Source of the DNA: Phymatolithon calcareum
Taxonomy: Eukaryota; Rhodophyta; Florideophyceae; Hapalidiales
DNA length: 64,000 nt
NCBI GenBank assembly: GCA_977006965.1
Contig: OZ345371.1
Location: 372,001 to 436,000 of the forward strand
Reading direction: 5' to 3'
The notes beneath the pieces are model-generated. The model was not told the origin of the DNA. It ran no database searches and worked only from the letters and a program-made list of their open reading frames with translations. A program made the position numbers and the translations under genes. Positions 52,926-63,174 of this stretch are shown piece after piece (the stretch's first letter is position 1; every line of letters begins with the position of its first letter).

Positions 52926-53830
52926 ATGACTTACCTGAATACTTGAAGAAGAAGCAGAAGAGTAGATTTTCATTTTAATAAAAATCTACTTTTCTTCCTT
53001 TTTTAAAAAAGAGCTTGAAGAAATCTACTCATCTCCCCTTCCCTGGGCAATATATGCTCAAGCGTTTGACAATCAGACATCGTACCTGTTCACAACCCCC
53101 GCAAGAACGTCACAATCCTCCCGTTCTCTAGGTATCGTCGTGAGGCAATGCTCACCGATTTGTTCGATTTGTGCGAGCGACAATTTGTGGATGGAGCGCC
53201 TAAGGTAATGATAGAGAACAGCTCCTACTTCCAAAAGAAAGTCGCAAAGTTGTCGGAAATGCGAAGAATGTAAACAACTTTCAGAACAAGAACATGCATG
53301 GCTACTACGTCCACCTTTTCTTCAATTCTGAATGCGAAAGGCTCACTCGGGCTCTCATGGGAAGAGAAATTCGAATTAAGGATATCTTAGAGTGTGTGAC
53401 CGCCCCGGAAGACAGTGAGAAGCTGCCCTGTTTCTCATATTAAGGTGTTAAGAGCTTCTAAATTAAAAACATTGCATATCCCCCGTAGTTCAATTCGCTG
53501 TGCAAGTCGTAAGAGTTCGTATGAAGCAAGGGGTTTGACCGGTATTCATACAGCTTCCAAATCTAGAACAAGAAAAATCCATATGTCCTGTCCGCATGCA
53601 TATTTAGTACTGCTTTTGTGGTTGGACGCGCAAACTAAAGGCAGAAAAAGTTTAGAAATATCTCACCCTCTCTCCGAGCTCTCAACTCCACTCTCCGTTC
53701 GAACACCCTAGCCGGTCGCCCGTGAAGTAGCTCAGAATTATGTAAAGCTAGATGTGAGCTCGGGGAAATCCTATCCCACGTCCAACACACCCTGCAATCA
53801 TTCTTATATTGCTGCCTCCTGCACAGCGCA
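52926..53830. repeat. R repeat, copy 2 (with LINE-B3)
   Basis: Collinear with 5300-6035, including the palindromic start (about 52963-52991). Relative to copy 1 it contains the LINE-B3 piece at 53329-53488. The minus strand again shows a short frame (53635-53856) with counterpart words CWTWDRI and LRTRREG-like sequence. Function unknown. Confidence 0.72.
53321..53496 (+). mobile_element. LINE-B3, 160-bp 3' tail with 8-bp TSD
   Basis: TTCAATTC at 53321-53328 and 53489-53496 flanks the last codons and 3' UTR of LINE-B (ECERLTRALMGREIRIKDIL, then SEKLPCFSY). R copy 1 (near 5690) is the empty site. Confidence 0.85.
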
Positions 53831-54670
53831 TGTGGCATAATTGCCGCACATGTCATGTTTCGCTATTTGGACAGCGTAAAATGTATCAGAGAACTCTTTT
53901 CTTTCGCTTCCTTCAGCATATTTGGGTCCCACTGTCGCGACCGGAACGGCAAGCGATTTCTCTCTTGTGAAGGTACTCCAAGCAGCTCGGTTTGCATTCG
54001 TCATGATGCCCATAGAAGGTGATCTGCCGGCCGTAAAGGAATCGAGTCTCTCCCGTATCCATGCTCAGTTATTTTTCGCTTCGTAAGTAGTGCATAATAT
54101 TGTTTGTTCCTTCCTGTCAGTAATGGATTGTAGGGGGTTTTTCGAATTTTGACTCGGTTGCTTGGATACCACTCGCTTAAGAACGCCTGCGAGCTCCATC
54201 GACCACAAGGAGATTGAGAGCTTCGACCCTCTTGACCGCAACCGAATTTTCCTGCGAGCTGAAACGAGAACTATTGCGTCCATGCTCCCTGTGCGCTCGG
54301 TCTAACATAGATGGGCCAACCAAGGACGCCTTCCAAGGGAGACGTCGGGATTGTCCGTTTTTTCGCGTCTGCAGACGCATTAGTGGATACCGTCAAGTTT
54401 ATTTCTATGTATTCGCTAAGGCTTGCGCTCGTTTCACACGATGTCTGAAGTTTCCGGAAACCTACCAAGCTTATCCTCATCACCTGGAAGCTCGCGCTGC
54501 TATCGTTGAACTGTCCAGCCTTAGACGGCGTAGCATCGTACACGCGCATGATCTCCGCCTCTACATCTTTTCTCGCATTTTTGAGCATTGCGTACCGTAG
54601 GCGGGACTGCCGGCTTTTTATTCCGTTTAAGCCGGGTCTGCTTTCATTTCCCATCCCTCTTCGTCGAGTT
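53831..54670. other. Unassigned stretch with a 148-aa minus frame
   Basis: The minus frame 54271-54717 (LRYAMLKNARKDVEAEIMRV, later SEYIEINLTVSTNASADAKK) is charged and mixed, but its start lies in SD2-shared sequence and no domain is recognised. Another frame (53804-54013) is shorter. I cannot assign a gene. Confidence 0.35.
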
Positions 54671-57420
54671 TCCGAAACCCTACACGGCAAAGCCTTACGC
54701 GAGTATCTGATGGTCACGAATGATTGTGTTCCAGCAACGCCATGGAGTGGTCAGAAGGTGAGCGTCTACTTTGTCTACCAGTTTTCAGCCTCTCTTGGCT
54801 TTCTTATGCATTTTTCGTGCTCTTGTGGTACTGCGAGCAGAAGATGCCGGTGTCATGAATACTAAGTTTGTTGTCTTGATTCGATACACACGTGGGAAGC
54901 ACGGTTGTGAGCCTGGTTAGAAAAGCACCAAGCATCCATGGGAAGAAGAGACCTAGCTTACGCGTACTGCGTGGGATGATATCTTTATCTTGAGGGGCAC
55001 TTTCGTATAGTAGAGAAAGAGGGTATCAAGTTCAAACCATTTCCATCGTGACGGTAAAGCCCTTTTCAATCATCCCATCATCTCGGTGAAGAACCAACGT
55101 TCGCCACGAGCGGTAGGCGAGACCCCGCACCCTACGTCGCGAGTATGGGGAGGCACTTGGTAGCGATCCGACGAACGGTTGGTATCTCCACAAAACGCAA
55201 TAGGGCTCCGACGAGCCTTGCGTTTGACACTTGCAGGTTACCGACCAAAGTTTTGTCACCGCCCACGACCGGAGCGCATTCCCGTGCCACTCCGTCGTAA
55301 TTAGCGGTCCTCGGCTTACAATCTTGAAGACCAGCGACAGCGGGCGATAGACATCTGGGCATTTAAGTTCACTCCGTTGCATGTTTCCGAGATGAAGAAG
55401 TCAATTAGGTCCGGGTTCTTAGTGAGTTCTTCTGAGTATTGAAGAATGAATGAATGAGTAGAGCATAGACCAACTCTTGAAGTAGTAGTTGGTTCTGAAA
55501 GTCGAGCACCACTACGGTGGCTCGAGCACGCGATCCTCAGTCCTCCTGACGTGATATTACGTGGAATCAAGTACCACCAAATTTGTTATCTGCGCGTTTC
55601 GTTGGCTCAGACAAGTCCCTGTATGAGGCACTAGGTGACATACTCGAATAAACAGGTGACGAAAAGTTGCTACCTTATGGCGTTAGGAATGCAACTGAGG
55701 GCTTTAGTAACAAACTAATAATATGGTTTCAGAAAAATATTTCGTTGGCTTTAACATATAGATTTGGCTAGCCTAGTGCTAGGCACACATTTGAAGAGAC
55801 TATTACTGAGAGCTGGATAAATTGAAAAATGAATCAACACCGTGTGAAGAAACGAAATCGAACTTTTTTCCAGACATACTTCTGAGCGTTCTCTCGCCTG
55901 AGAGGACTAGACTTGAAAAGCAAACCTAACCATGACGAGCTCAAACAGATATTTCCGTCTTTCGCCGGAAGGGTTCCATGAGACCCAGAATAGCAACCAA
56001 AGTCGTGTGCGCCAACTCTACGAAATCGTAGGCAAGCTCCTGGTTACTTATTCTTGGAAAAAGGATTGAGAGTCCGCTCGGTTTATATAGTCTAGCGAAC
56101 TCAAACATGAGCACAAACACAATGATGCTCGACAGAAGAATCAAGGCAAGAGCGATGACTCTGAACCAGTAACGAAGTGGTCGATCGGTTCGGGATTGAG
56201 GTCCGAATGCATAAACGAAAACGCAGAGCGGCTCAAGAACAAGCTTCGAAATCTGAATTGTGCCCATTGCATAGTCTTTCTGCCCAGCAACACAATAGTA
56301 CTCAGGAGAAGGATCTCCAAACTCGTAATCGACAAAGTTTTCGCACACGAATATCACAAAGAGTCCAATTGGCAGTAAACTGATTGCTCCTGCAAGTACT
56401 CCATTACATTTCGAGCGATAAGAATCATCTCGAGTTACTCTTAAGACGAAGGACATCCAACTCGAATCTCCCGAAAGCCGTGAGGGCAAACCGATGCATC
56501 TTGACACAGATATGCAAAGAACTGTTAGGTACACAATCTCGAGAACCGCAACCTGTGCCATCGGTGCTGAAAGCGACTCACAGTATGTCAAATAGTCCCA
56601 GCACAAGAGGTGCAAACCGAGGCACAGGTCGTATGAAACGATGAGAACGGGCAAGTAGACAAACTCTGGTACTAGAAAACCAAGTACTGATACAGGGACA
56701 GTACATCCGTCCACAAACCCAGACACAACCCCAGAAGAAGACACGACAAGGAGAAGGAAGGCAGCCAGTAGTCCAGCCTTGTACATTGTCTTATTGACGT
56801 TATTCCAGTTGCGATAAGTCCAAATATGGTCGGCAATGCGACAGGTGCTGTCCGCTGCAGGAAAGCCGATCAGTGGAATACTGATACCTCGCTGCTGAGA
56901 AAGAAAAGTCGGATCAATCCTGTCCCACGGGCACCCAATACATCTTTCATCGGCGAGATGCAAGCTTAGAAAAGGACAGGAAAATGTAATATATTCTCCA
57001 TAGTAGGTCTCCAGAATGGGCTGAATGCATTCTGCGCGCGCCTTGTTCGTAACCTCTTGCCAACACGGGTCCTTTTTCTGTTCCGATACGCTAAAGTTGA
57101 CCACACTTGGGGTATACACGTCTGGAGCAATGCTTGGTTCAGCGGCGAGTTGATGATTTGAAATGTTATACCAACCAATTCCTTTCGAATTCTCGCTTTT
57201 GGCAGAAATTTTGTTTCTCAGAGAAAGGACTAGAGGTAGACAGAGAATGAAAATCGTACTCATGGTCAATCAGAAAGACTCGGCTACCCAATCGAAGTTT
57301 CTACCTTTTCAAACGTCTGCAGGTCCTTTGCTAAATTCTAATAGAATCTCACATTTCTTTCTGCTCTGGATGATATCTTAAGATTCGCTTGTGATCTCCG
57401 CGACGTGCTGAGTGGTTGAA
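54671..57420 (-). repeat. SD2 copy B (holds the intact gene)
   Basis: Collinear with 32041-35760 and partly with 11720-12515. It lacks LINE-D, which defines the pre-insertion sequence of copy A, but has about 530 bp (54855-55385) that copy A lacks. It contains the only complete reading frame of the family. Confidence 0.83.
55941..57269 (-). CDS. Multi-pass membrane protein with Cys-containing ectodomain
   Basis: The only intact member (442 aa) of a three-copy family here. Residues 1-20 (MTMSTIFILCLPLVLSLRNK) look like a signal peptide. An outer domain of about 140 residues follows, with Cys at 69, 81, 98, 110, 113 and 143 and two N-glycosylation sequons (N35, N58). Hydrophobic segments follow at about 164-186, 192-225, 236-257, 290-310, 335-355, 370-392 and perhaps 412-431, so six or seven helices. 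The C-terminal tail is short and basic (FRRKTEISV). The layout resembles a surface receptor or sensor, but I recognise no receptor motif and assign no function. I chose the first Met because the signal peptide starts there and the decayed copy at 12405 has the same start context. No intron is needed. Selection on this copy is untested. Confidence 0.7.
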   Translation of the reverse strand: MTMSTIFILCLPLVLSLRNKISAKSENSKGIGWYNISNHQLAAEPSIAPDVYTPSVVNFSVSEQKKDPCWQEVTNKARAECIQPILETYYGEYITFSCPFLSLHLADERCIGCPWDRIDPTFLSQQRGISIPLIGFPAADSTCRIADHIWTYRNWNNVNKTMYKAGLLAAFLLLVVSSSGVVSGFVDGCTVPVSVLGFLVPEFVYLPVLIVSYDLCLGLHLLCWDYLTYCESLSAPMAQVAVLEIVYLTVLCISVSRCIGLPSRLSGDSSWMSFVLRVTRDDSYRSKCNGVLAGAISLLPIGLFVIFVCENFVDYEFGDPSPEYYCVAGQKDYAMGTIQISKLVLEPLCVFVYAFGPQSRTDRPLRYWFRVIALALILLSSIIVFVLMFEFARLYKPSGLSILFPRISNQELAYDFVELAHTTLVAILGLMEPFRRKTEISV

Positions 57421-57465
57421 GGCGCTGATGCTAGAGACCAATCACAAACCACTTAAAAAAGGGGA

Positions 57466-57528
57466 AGTAGGTCCTTAAAGACCTACTCTCCCTGACCAAT
57501 GAAGAGCAGACCTGCTCTTCATTGGTCA
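57466..57528. repeat. Two adjacent hairpins upstream of the membrane-protein gene
   Basis: First, AGTAGGTC (57466-57473) pairs with GACCTACT (57480-57487) around 6 nt. Second, TGACCAATGAAGAGCAG (57493-57509) pairs exactly with 57512-57528 around AC, a perfect 17-bp inverted repeat. One arm of the second (CTGCTCTTCATTGGTCA) also occurs alone near 38769, at the start of SD3 copy A. They could be foldback ends or structure left by a local inversion. Confidence 0.85.
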
Positions 57529-57639
57529 TAGCATTTTTTGATATGAACGAACAAACAAAGGACCTGTTTTGAAGCATTTTTGAAGCAAGTGTTTAGTTGT
57601 TTAATTAAAAGCCTTCAGTAACAATCCTAAAACAATAAA

Positions 57640-58763
57640 GGACCTAAATGACCACCAAAAGTGGTCAAAGTACGCTAAACATCCACCCAAGCCAAAACTA
57701 CTACTCATCTGTTACATGGAGCGCTGACAGTTCCGTTTTTTGGAGGGAAAAGGGAAGTGGCTGCTACTTCCTCTTGATCCAAGTTTTGTGCACATCCTCG
57801 AATTCGTCTGACAAGCCCAACGCACAACGCTCCCGCATTACTCTCTCTGAAATCATGAGCAAGAAGGAGCTCGTGCTACAGGTGGGCGACTACTTTGGAT
57901 CAAGCTTCGACGATGCTGTTAATCTCGTGATCTCCCCGTCAATCGGGAAGGCACACCTCGTGGAGAGCGCAGCAAGCAGCGTCTGACATTCATCTGCAGC
58001 CAGCGCACAGCTTGCACCTTCCGCGTGAACGTCAGCGCCCTGCCGAGCGTTGGCGGTGTCAGGATCACCAAGTCAATCGGACACAGCTGTGTTGGAGGCC
58101 CCTCCAGGGAGCGCCAATTCAAGACGGAGCTATTCGCGCGCGGGCGCCCGTGCTGACTGAATTTGTTGCCACAAGAGGCCGAGTCAGTGGAAACGCCGCA
58201 CAGCTGACGGAAATGGTCCGCAAACAAAGCGGTGTCGTATTAAAGCGCACATAGGCGCACACCATAGTGGCTTCCAAGCTGGGCTCGGATGTCCACCACC
58301 TGGCGCATACCTGGCCGCAGTTCGGCAGCGCGATCCCAGCGGAGTGCACACGCTCACCACAAATCCTCTTTCTGGGACGATACGGCAGCAGCTTCACAGC
58401 ATATCTGTTGCCCAAAGGGCGCGATGGACACCTGGGCGGCCCACAACGGTTTCATCAGTGTTGACGCGGCCCACCTGACCTCCATGACGCAGGTACAGCT
58501 TTTCACCCTAACGACTTATGATTCCAACAGACAGGCAACAACTCTGGCCTTCAGCATCGCACAGGGAGAGAGTTCACTCAGCTGGAAGAGCTTCCTCTCC
58601 AGCTGTATTGCATGTAAATTTCACTGTTGCATAGAGTGTTCTGAGAAACGGATGAGTAGTAGGTTTCGGCTAGCGTGAGTATGATAGTATATTTTGCAAA
58701 GGGTGGGTAGTAGTATTGGCTAGGGGTGGATGTTTAGCGTACTTTGACCACTTTTGGTGGACA
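57640..58763 (+). mobile_element. MULE M4 with long terminal inverted repeats
   Basis: The left terminus (57648 on: ACCACCAAAAGTGGTCAAAG, then TACGCTAAACATCCACCC) is the inverted copy of the right terminus ending near 58763-58783. They match over more than 50 bp. The outermost 15 bp at the left are altered and I found no 9-bp duplication. A tiny LINE-like 3' tail with the repeated word AAAGGACCT lies just to the left (57552-57645). It keeps the N-terminus and part of the catalytic core, complementary to M1-M3. Confidence 0.8.
57855..58620 (+). pseudogene. MULE M4 transposase, N-terminus plus start of catalytic core
   Basis: The first part, SKKELVLQVGDYFGSSFDDA, with CSQRTACTFRVNVSALPSVG and SIGHSC after a frame change, is the MuDR zinc finger. 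RKQSGVVLKRT ends it. The second part (58289-58620) holds GAMDTWAAHNGFISVDAAHL (first catalytic Asp), TTYDSNRQATTLAFSIAQ and GESSLSWKSFL (Glu region) of the MULE DDE nuclease. The rest of the nuclease, the SWIM finger and the knuckle are deleted. At least two frame changes separate the parts. Confidence 0.75.
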
Positions 58764-58774
58764 TTTAGCGAATT

Positions 58775-59610
58775 TCCTCGTTTTCTTTGCCTAGATGTTT
58801 CATGACGGTGGCAAAGGACTTATCCGAAGGGTTGTCATATCTATGAAGGGGACACAGTTTTCGACTGAAACTGAAGCACATGCCTATCCCAAATATGGTT
58901 CTCTGTGTTGGATGCCAAGTTTGCAACTTCACAGCGTGCCGCATTGCTGTAATAGTATTTTGATATCTGGGATTGTGATCAGGATAACTTATCGTCGCGC
59001 GTTCAACGCGCGATGACCAGTATCATACGTTTGTCTTTATGATGTAGTCCACTGTACAAAGATGGTGCCAGGGAATCACCAATACTTTTGTTTGCTCCAG
59101 CGTGGGAGTTGCGAAGTCCTACCAGTGGCTGTTCAAAGACTTGAAGAAACAAATTAAATCAGAGTTGCAGCGCACGAATGATTGGACGCCAGCATTATGC
59201 GCATCTATCGCGGCACAATAGGGGGCCTTGCGGATTGAAGATGACACGAAACGGAAAGCATGTCTTTTTCTTCAGAAATTTTTGATTTTTTGGCGAATGA
59301 AAAATCTTCCTCCACAAAATTTGCGAACTGCGCTCTGTTGTGTGAGTTGAATTGATTTACCGGTCATGCGTATACATCGTCATTTTTGCAACTGATTTGT
59401 TGTTTATTGAAAGCGCTCAGTTACATTCCTAATAGTACACGGGAGCGGGTTTTGCAGTAGTTGTTCACTCCAGTATATCGCTTTCGCCGGAATACAGGGA
59501 CTAGTCGTTCTACATATTTTCAATTACGGTGACACTGAAGAATTGCATAAAGTCTTATGCCTTCTCCGATCATTGTACATTGTGCCTGTGCTATTAGAAG
59601 ATGACACGAT
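58775..59610. repeat. SD3 copy B
   Basis: Collinear with 38745-39970 (without the extra 350 bp). It starts at the right edge of MULE M4, which is inserted at the SD3 boundary. No conserved frame. Confidence 0.75.
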
Positions 59611-59939
59611 GTGCTACATATTACAAAGCGTCATGCATATGTCCGGTCCGTGCTTCATCTTCTATGTGTGTCTTATGTACATTAAATCTTGATTGTGAGG
59701 AGAAGTACGAATAAGGGATGTTTGAGAGACTACATTTCGTCAGTCTAGAGCATCTTCAAGAAGCGGCGCTGATACTCCAAAGAGGTCTCGGGAGCTCTTG
59801 GAAATACATTTCGCACATACCCTTGACTAAGCGCGCTGCGGTTTTACAGCAATCCGCGTTTACCGCAGCAACTTGCGTGGGAAGTGTAGGAGTCAAGGAA
59901 TACGCTCCTGGTCTGCGAAGAGGAAATGACGGAGTTCAT

Positions 59940-60656
59940 TCATCGGCAGGGTCCTAAGCCCTCCCTGTCGATAGCGGGCGAAATGCAGGACGTACTGCGT
60001 CTTCTTGATGCGGGTGCCGTCGCATCGGCCTGAATGGGGAAATCTTTTTGTCCAGGAACTTCGTAGGCAGATTTGCCGTCGGCTAGAGCTACGTCATGAT
60101 AAGTTTTCACGGACGTCGCATTGCTTTGGGTCGACGGACGAGATACCGTGGGATGCGAGTAGAGCTCAGAGGTGTCGAGCCAGTCTGTCACGTCGGCCAC
60201 GGCTGCTTCAGCGGCAATCAATTCGTCGTTATCAAAAGAGCGCACCGAAATCGTTAGCATTGTTTCCTTGTCCACCAAGGAACTGTTCCACGGGGCGCAC
60301 GAAGAAGAATGAGAAGCTGCAGCCGGTGTCTGCACTGGTACAATCTCCCTTTTGAGCCGTTGTGCTCTTACCGACGTAACCATGTCAAAGTTACCAGAGG
60401 AGGTCTTCGATCCACGGCGCGCGGTAGCTGATGAACATGACGGATGAATTTGTACGCAGGCGGGGTAGAGTTCGCGCTTTGCAGTGGCCAAAGCCTCTGC
60501 AGGCGAAATATGTGCGGCGTTGATTGCAGTTGGACGTGAGGGGAGGGGAGCACTAGCACGGCTGGCAAAAGATTCTTTCGGATTTGCAATTACGGCCTCA
60601 CTGCATTCGCCGGCGGTGGCAATCAAAGTGGATGGAGTCAGTGCCATGTGCTGCAT
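59940..60656 (-). CDS. SD1 protein X (238 aa), unknown
   Basis: The longest member of a three-copy family; the other two are frameshifted or split. It has no obvious signal peptide or membrane helix. Conserved blocks are RLKREIVPVQTPAAASHSSS, then KETMLTISVRSFDNDELIAA (acidic patch) and the C-terminal DVALADGKSAYEVPGQKDF. Ser, Thr and Ala are abundant. The start at 60656 is the first Met; homologous sequence in copy 1 extends slightly further upstream. I recognise no domain. It may be a real small gene, or a frame that stayed open by chance in one copy. Confidence 0.4.
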   Translation of the reverse strand: MQHMALTPSTLIATAGECSEAVIANPKESFASRASAPLPSRPTAINAAHISPAEALATAKRELYPACVQIHPSCSSATARRGSKTSSGNFDMVTSVRAQRLKREIVPVQTPAAASHSSSCAPWNSSLVDKETMLTISVRSFDNDELIAAEAAVADVTDWLDTSELYSHPTVSRPSTQSNATSVKTYHDVALADGKSAYEVPGQKDFPIQADATAPASRRRSTSCISPAIDREGLGPCR

Positions 60657-61106
60657 TGTCCGAGGCGGCAGAAAGTTGACAATATTGGTTCTGCGCGTTT
60701 GAAATGACAGGTGAAAAGCAGACTTTTGCTTTCGACGCTGTTACCAGCGCCCTCGCTTGACGCGCTCTTCTTATTTCATGCACTTTGCGGATTGGTCACG
60801 AAGCTAAGTCAGTTGCCTTTTTCGCGAAAAAAGGAGCGGAAATGTTCAAGTTCCAGGCGAATGGTCGCAGACGGAGCATGACCTTTCGGAGTAATACGTC
60901 ATTGTCCACGGCTGTAAGCGAAACATCCTACATTCGTTGACCACGTGCTGTTTCTTTCACATCATCCGGGAATCCATGGAGACCAAGTGTTGAGCTGGTA
61001 TTCGAACCGCTCTACCGCTTCAGTTTGAGGAGAGGAAGGTTTTGGAAGACCAAGCACTCGCCGCCTTATCAAGCTGGGCTTGGTGTCGCCAAATCGTCAG
61101 TAACTT

Positions 61107-62170
61107 TCAATCTGAACTCTGCTTCTGCTTCTTCTGCACGTGAAGGACTCCTTTGAGAAGAAAGTGCCCTGGGTGTCTCCCACGAAAAATCCCAAACCTC
61201 TCAAAGAACAAAGCATCGTGCCAAATATAGCAACAACGTGGCATCGATGGCGTCCGTGTTATTGCTTGATCGTTGTATAGATTTTCTCCCCATGAATTAT
61301 GAACAAGGAGATGATAACCGAATGCGGGGATAACAAATGAATATGAGATGGGTGAGGACCAGGCCGGAGAGCGCACAAAGAAGTTTCGCGTTCGTCAAAA
61401 GCCGTCCTCCACAGCCCCTAAACTCCACATGCTATTCATAGTGCGTCACATAGAGCACAGTGTCAATTCACGATCGAACAGAGCTTTGGCTGCATTGGTG
61501 AACTCACTGCGTACTACAACGCTTGCCACGCAAAGGTGAGCATCGGGTCTGCAACGACCGTGTTCTTAGATTGGTCCCACAGGCATACCATGCACGACTG
61601 CTCGCGCAGCGACCGCTGCGACCGTCGTTCTAGCCAAAAGCATCAGATACCAAAGCAAGGCGACCGCAATCATCTATTTCCATCGCGATATTTTCACAAT
61701 GTTGGGAGAATGCTGTGTTGGCCAATTTCGGATAATCGCAGAACGTACGCTTCACGCTTCATCCGTTCTTCACCTACGCTCATCCATATTCGTTGCGAAG
61801 CAGACGCAAATTTTTGCATCCACGTTCAAAGTTTCTCTTCCGTTCCATAAATCCAATATGTGCGTTATAGCAGGAGCTTGCAGTTGCAGATTCGTCTCGT
61901 CGCTCAGATGCATCTCATGTCCAATTGCCTTGGAAGAACAGGGACGCCGTAAAACTTATCCGCAGTGCTTCGCTACGAACACGACGTTGGATGTCGCAAC
62001 CTACCGGCACGGATCACCGCACAACGCCGACGCGGTCGTCGTTCGCTTACAGCGCTCCAGGGCAGACAAGAGTGCGAATATCAGTAACCATCACGCCACC
62101 GGAATCTTGCCCATGGCGGTTTGCAGCAGAAATGACCTGCTGTGACACAGGCCTCTGGAACGATTCGACG
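61107..62170 (-). pseudogene. SD1 hydrophobic region Y, copy 3
   Basis: The minus frame 61107-61376 (SYSFVIPAFGYHLLVHNSWG, then HPGHFLLKGVLHVQ) aligns with copy 1 (SFICYPPLCWPVLIHGAWGE, APGHLLLKEFLACR). Upstream the match to copies 1 and 2 continues, but frames are broken. The plus strand has a 148-aa frame (61699-62145) conserved among the copies, so the coding strand is unsettled. Confidence 0.3.
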
Positions 62171-62210
62171 CTCGGCGGAGGGCGGAAAGATGCTCCCATC
62201 TTTACAATGG

Positions 62211-62520
62211 GTCGACTCTCGAGCGACTTCGATTATAGGGCACTGTAACCTTACAGCAGAATGGCTAAAGGTTAGATGAACTCATATAATTAATTACGAA
62301 ATTAGGAAATTGTTATGTATTTTGGATAATCTATGATACAAGGAACCCTTAGAGGCACATCGTTGCTCTCCATAAGTCCCAGCCCAATTGGATACCATTT
62401 CACTGAAAACGGTACAATTTTTGATATTTGTGCGCTATGGGCCAAAATCGGGTAAATGTGAGACCAGGGGACCCTGGTGAGACTATGATTTTTATTGAAT
62501 TTATGACTAGATTGGACATT
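62211..62520. other. Unassigned AT-rich stretch
   Basis: No frame or repeat recognised. Confidence 0.4.
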
Positions 62521-62594
62521 TTCAGGTGCGAAATTTATATCGCCCAGTGCTGGAAGAAGTAAATCAGATGCGGACTCTGCATGCGGAGGGGGAT

Positions 62595-62918
62595 CTACTG
62601 TCCGACCTTTCGGCCGAGAGCCTTCATTCGGGCGATCGCCCGACGAAGCTTGAGGCTTTGCGGCTCAGAGACGCTCTCAAAGGGAACTCCAATTCGCACA
62701 ATCCGCCGCCGAATAATCTCTGTCGGGGCACCTTCCCTCTCGCGACGTACAGCTTCAACTTTCCGTTGGCGCTCAACTTCCTTTCTAGCCTTGCCCAGCG
62801 CATCTATGATTGTCTTCATTTTCTGCTTGTCCTCCTGCTCTTCCGTAGCATTCATCGCCTCGGTACTCGTGAGGATTAGTCTATGCCGAATGTCGTGGAA
62901 ATCACCTCGGACTTGCAC
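62595..62918 (-). CDS. Charged, coiled-coil-like frame (107 aa)
   Basis: The product is highly charged and helix-prone: EEQEDKQKMKTIIDALGKAR, then KEVERQRKVEAVRRERE. It suggests a coiled coil of 40-50 residues. A second minus frame lies upstream (62902-63174, RHVREATILVGKGAAWITTR) in another register, so a frameshifted longer gene is possible. No homology to the TEs of the window is seen and no domain is recognised. Confidence 0.3.
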   Translation of the reverse strand: MQVRGDFHDIRHRLILTSTEAMNATEEQEDKQKMKTIIDALGKARKEVERQRKVEAVRREREGAPTEIIRRRIVRIGVPFESVSEPQSLKLRRAIARMKALGRKVGQ

Positions 62919-63174
62919 ACTGATCTAGGACGACTGCGTCCACATACGCCGCATCAAGGCGGCCATTTCGGGGAGCCATGAGCGTGGTTCGTAAGGCTGC
63001 TGCATGGGTTGCGCTGCGTGTGGTAATCCAAGCAGCCCCCTTCCCTACCAAGATCGTGGCCTCCCGAACGTGTCTGCAATTTCGAAGGTTTGTATCGTTA
63101 ACTTCAGAGTACGTGGAGGGGTTCGAGATCGGACCACCCTGAACGCAGTCGTGAAGGTTGATGCTTGGTCGCAC

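Larger units (their letters stand above)
59740..62210 (-). repeat. SD1 copy 3
   Basis: Uninterrupted copy of SD1, so it gives the reference order: protein X at 59940-60656, then a less conserved stretch, then region Y to about 62170. No TE insertion is recognised inside. Confidence 0.75.
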
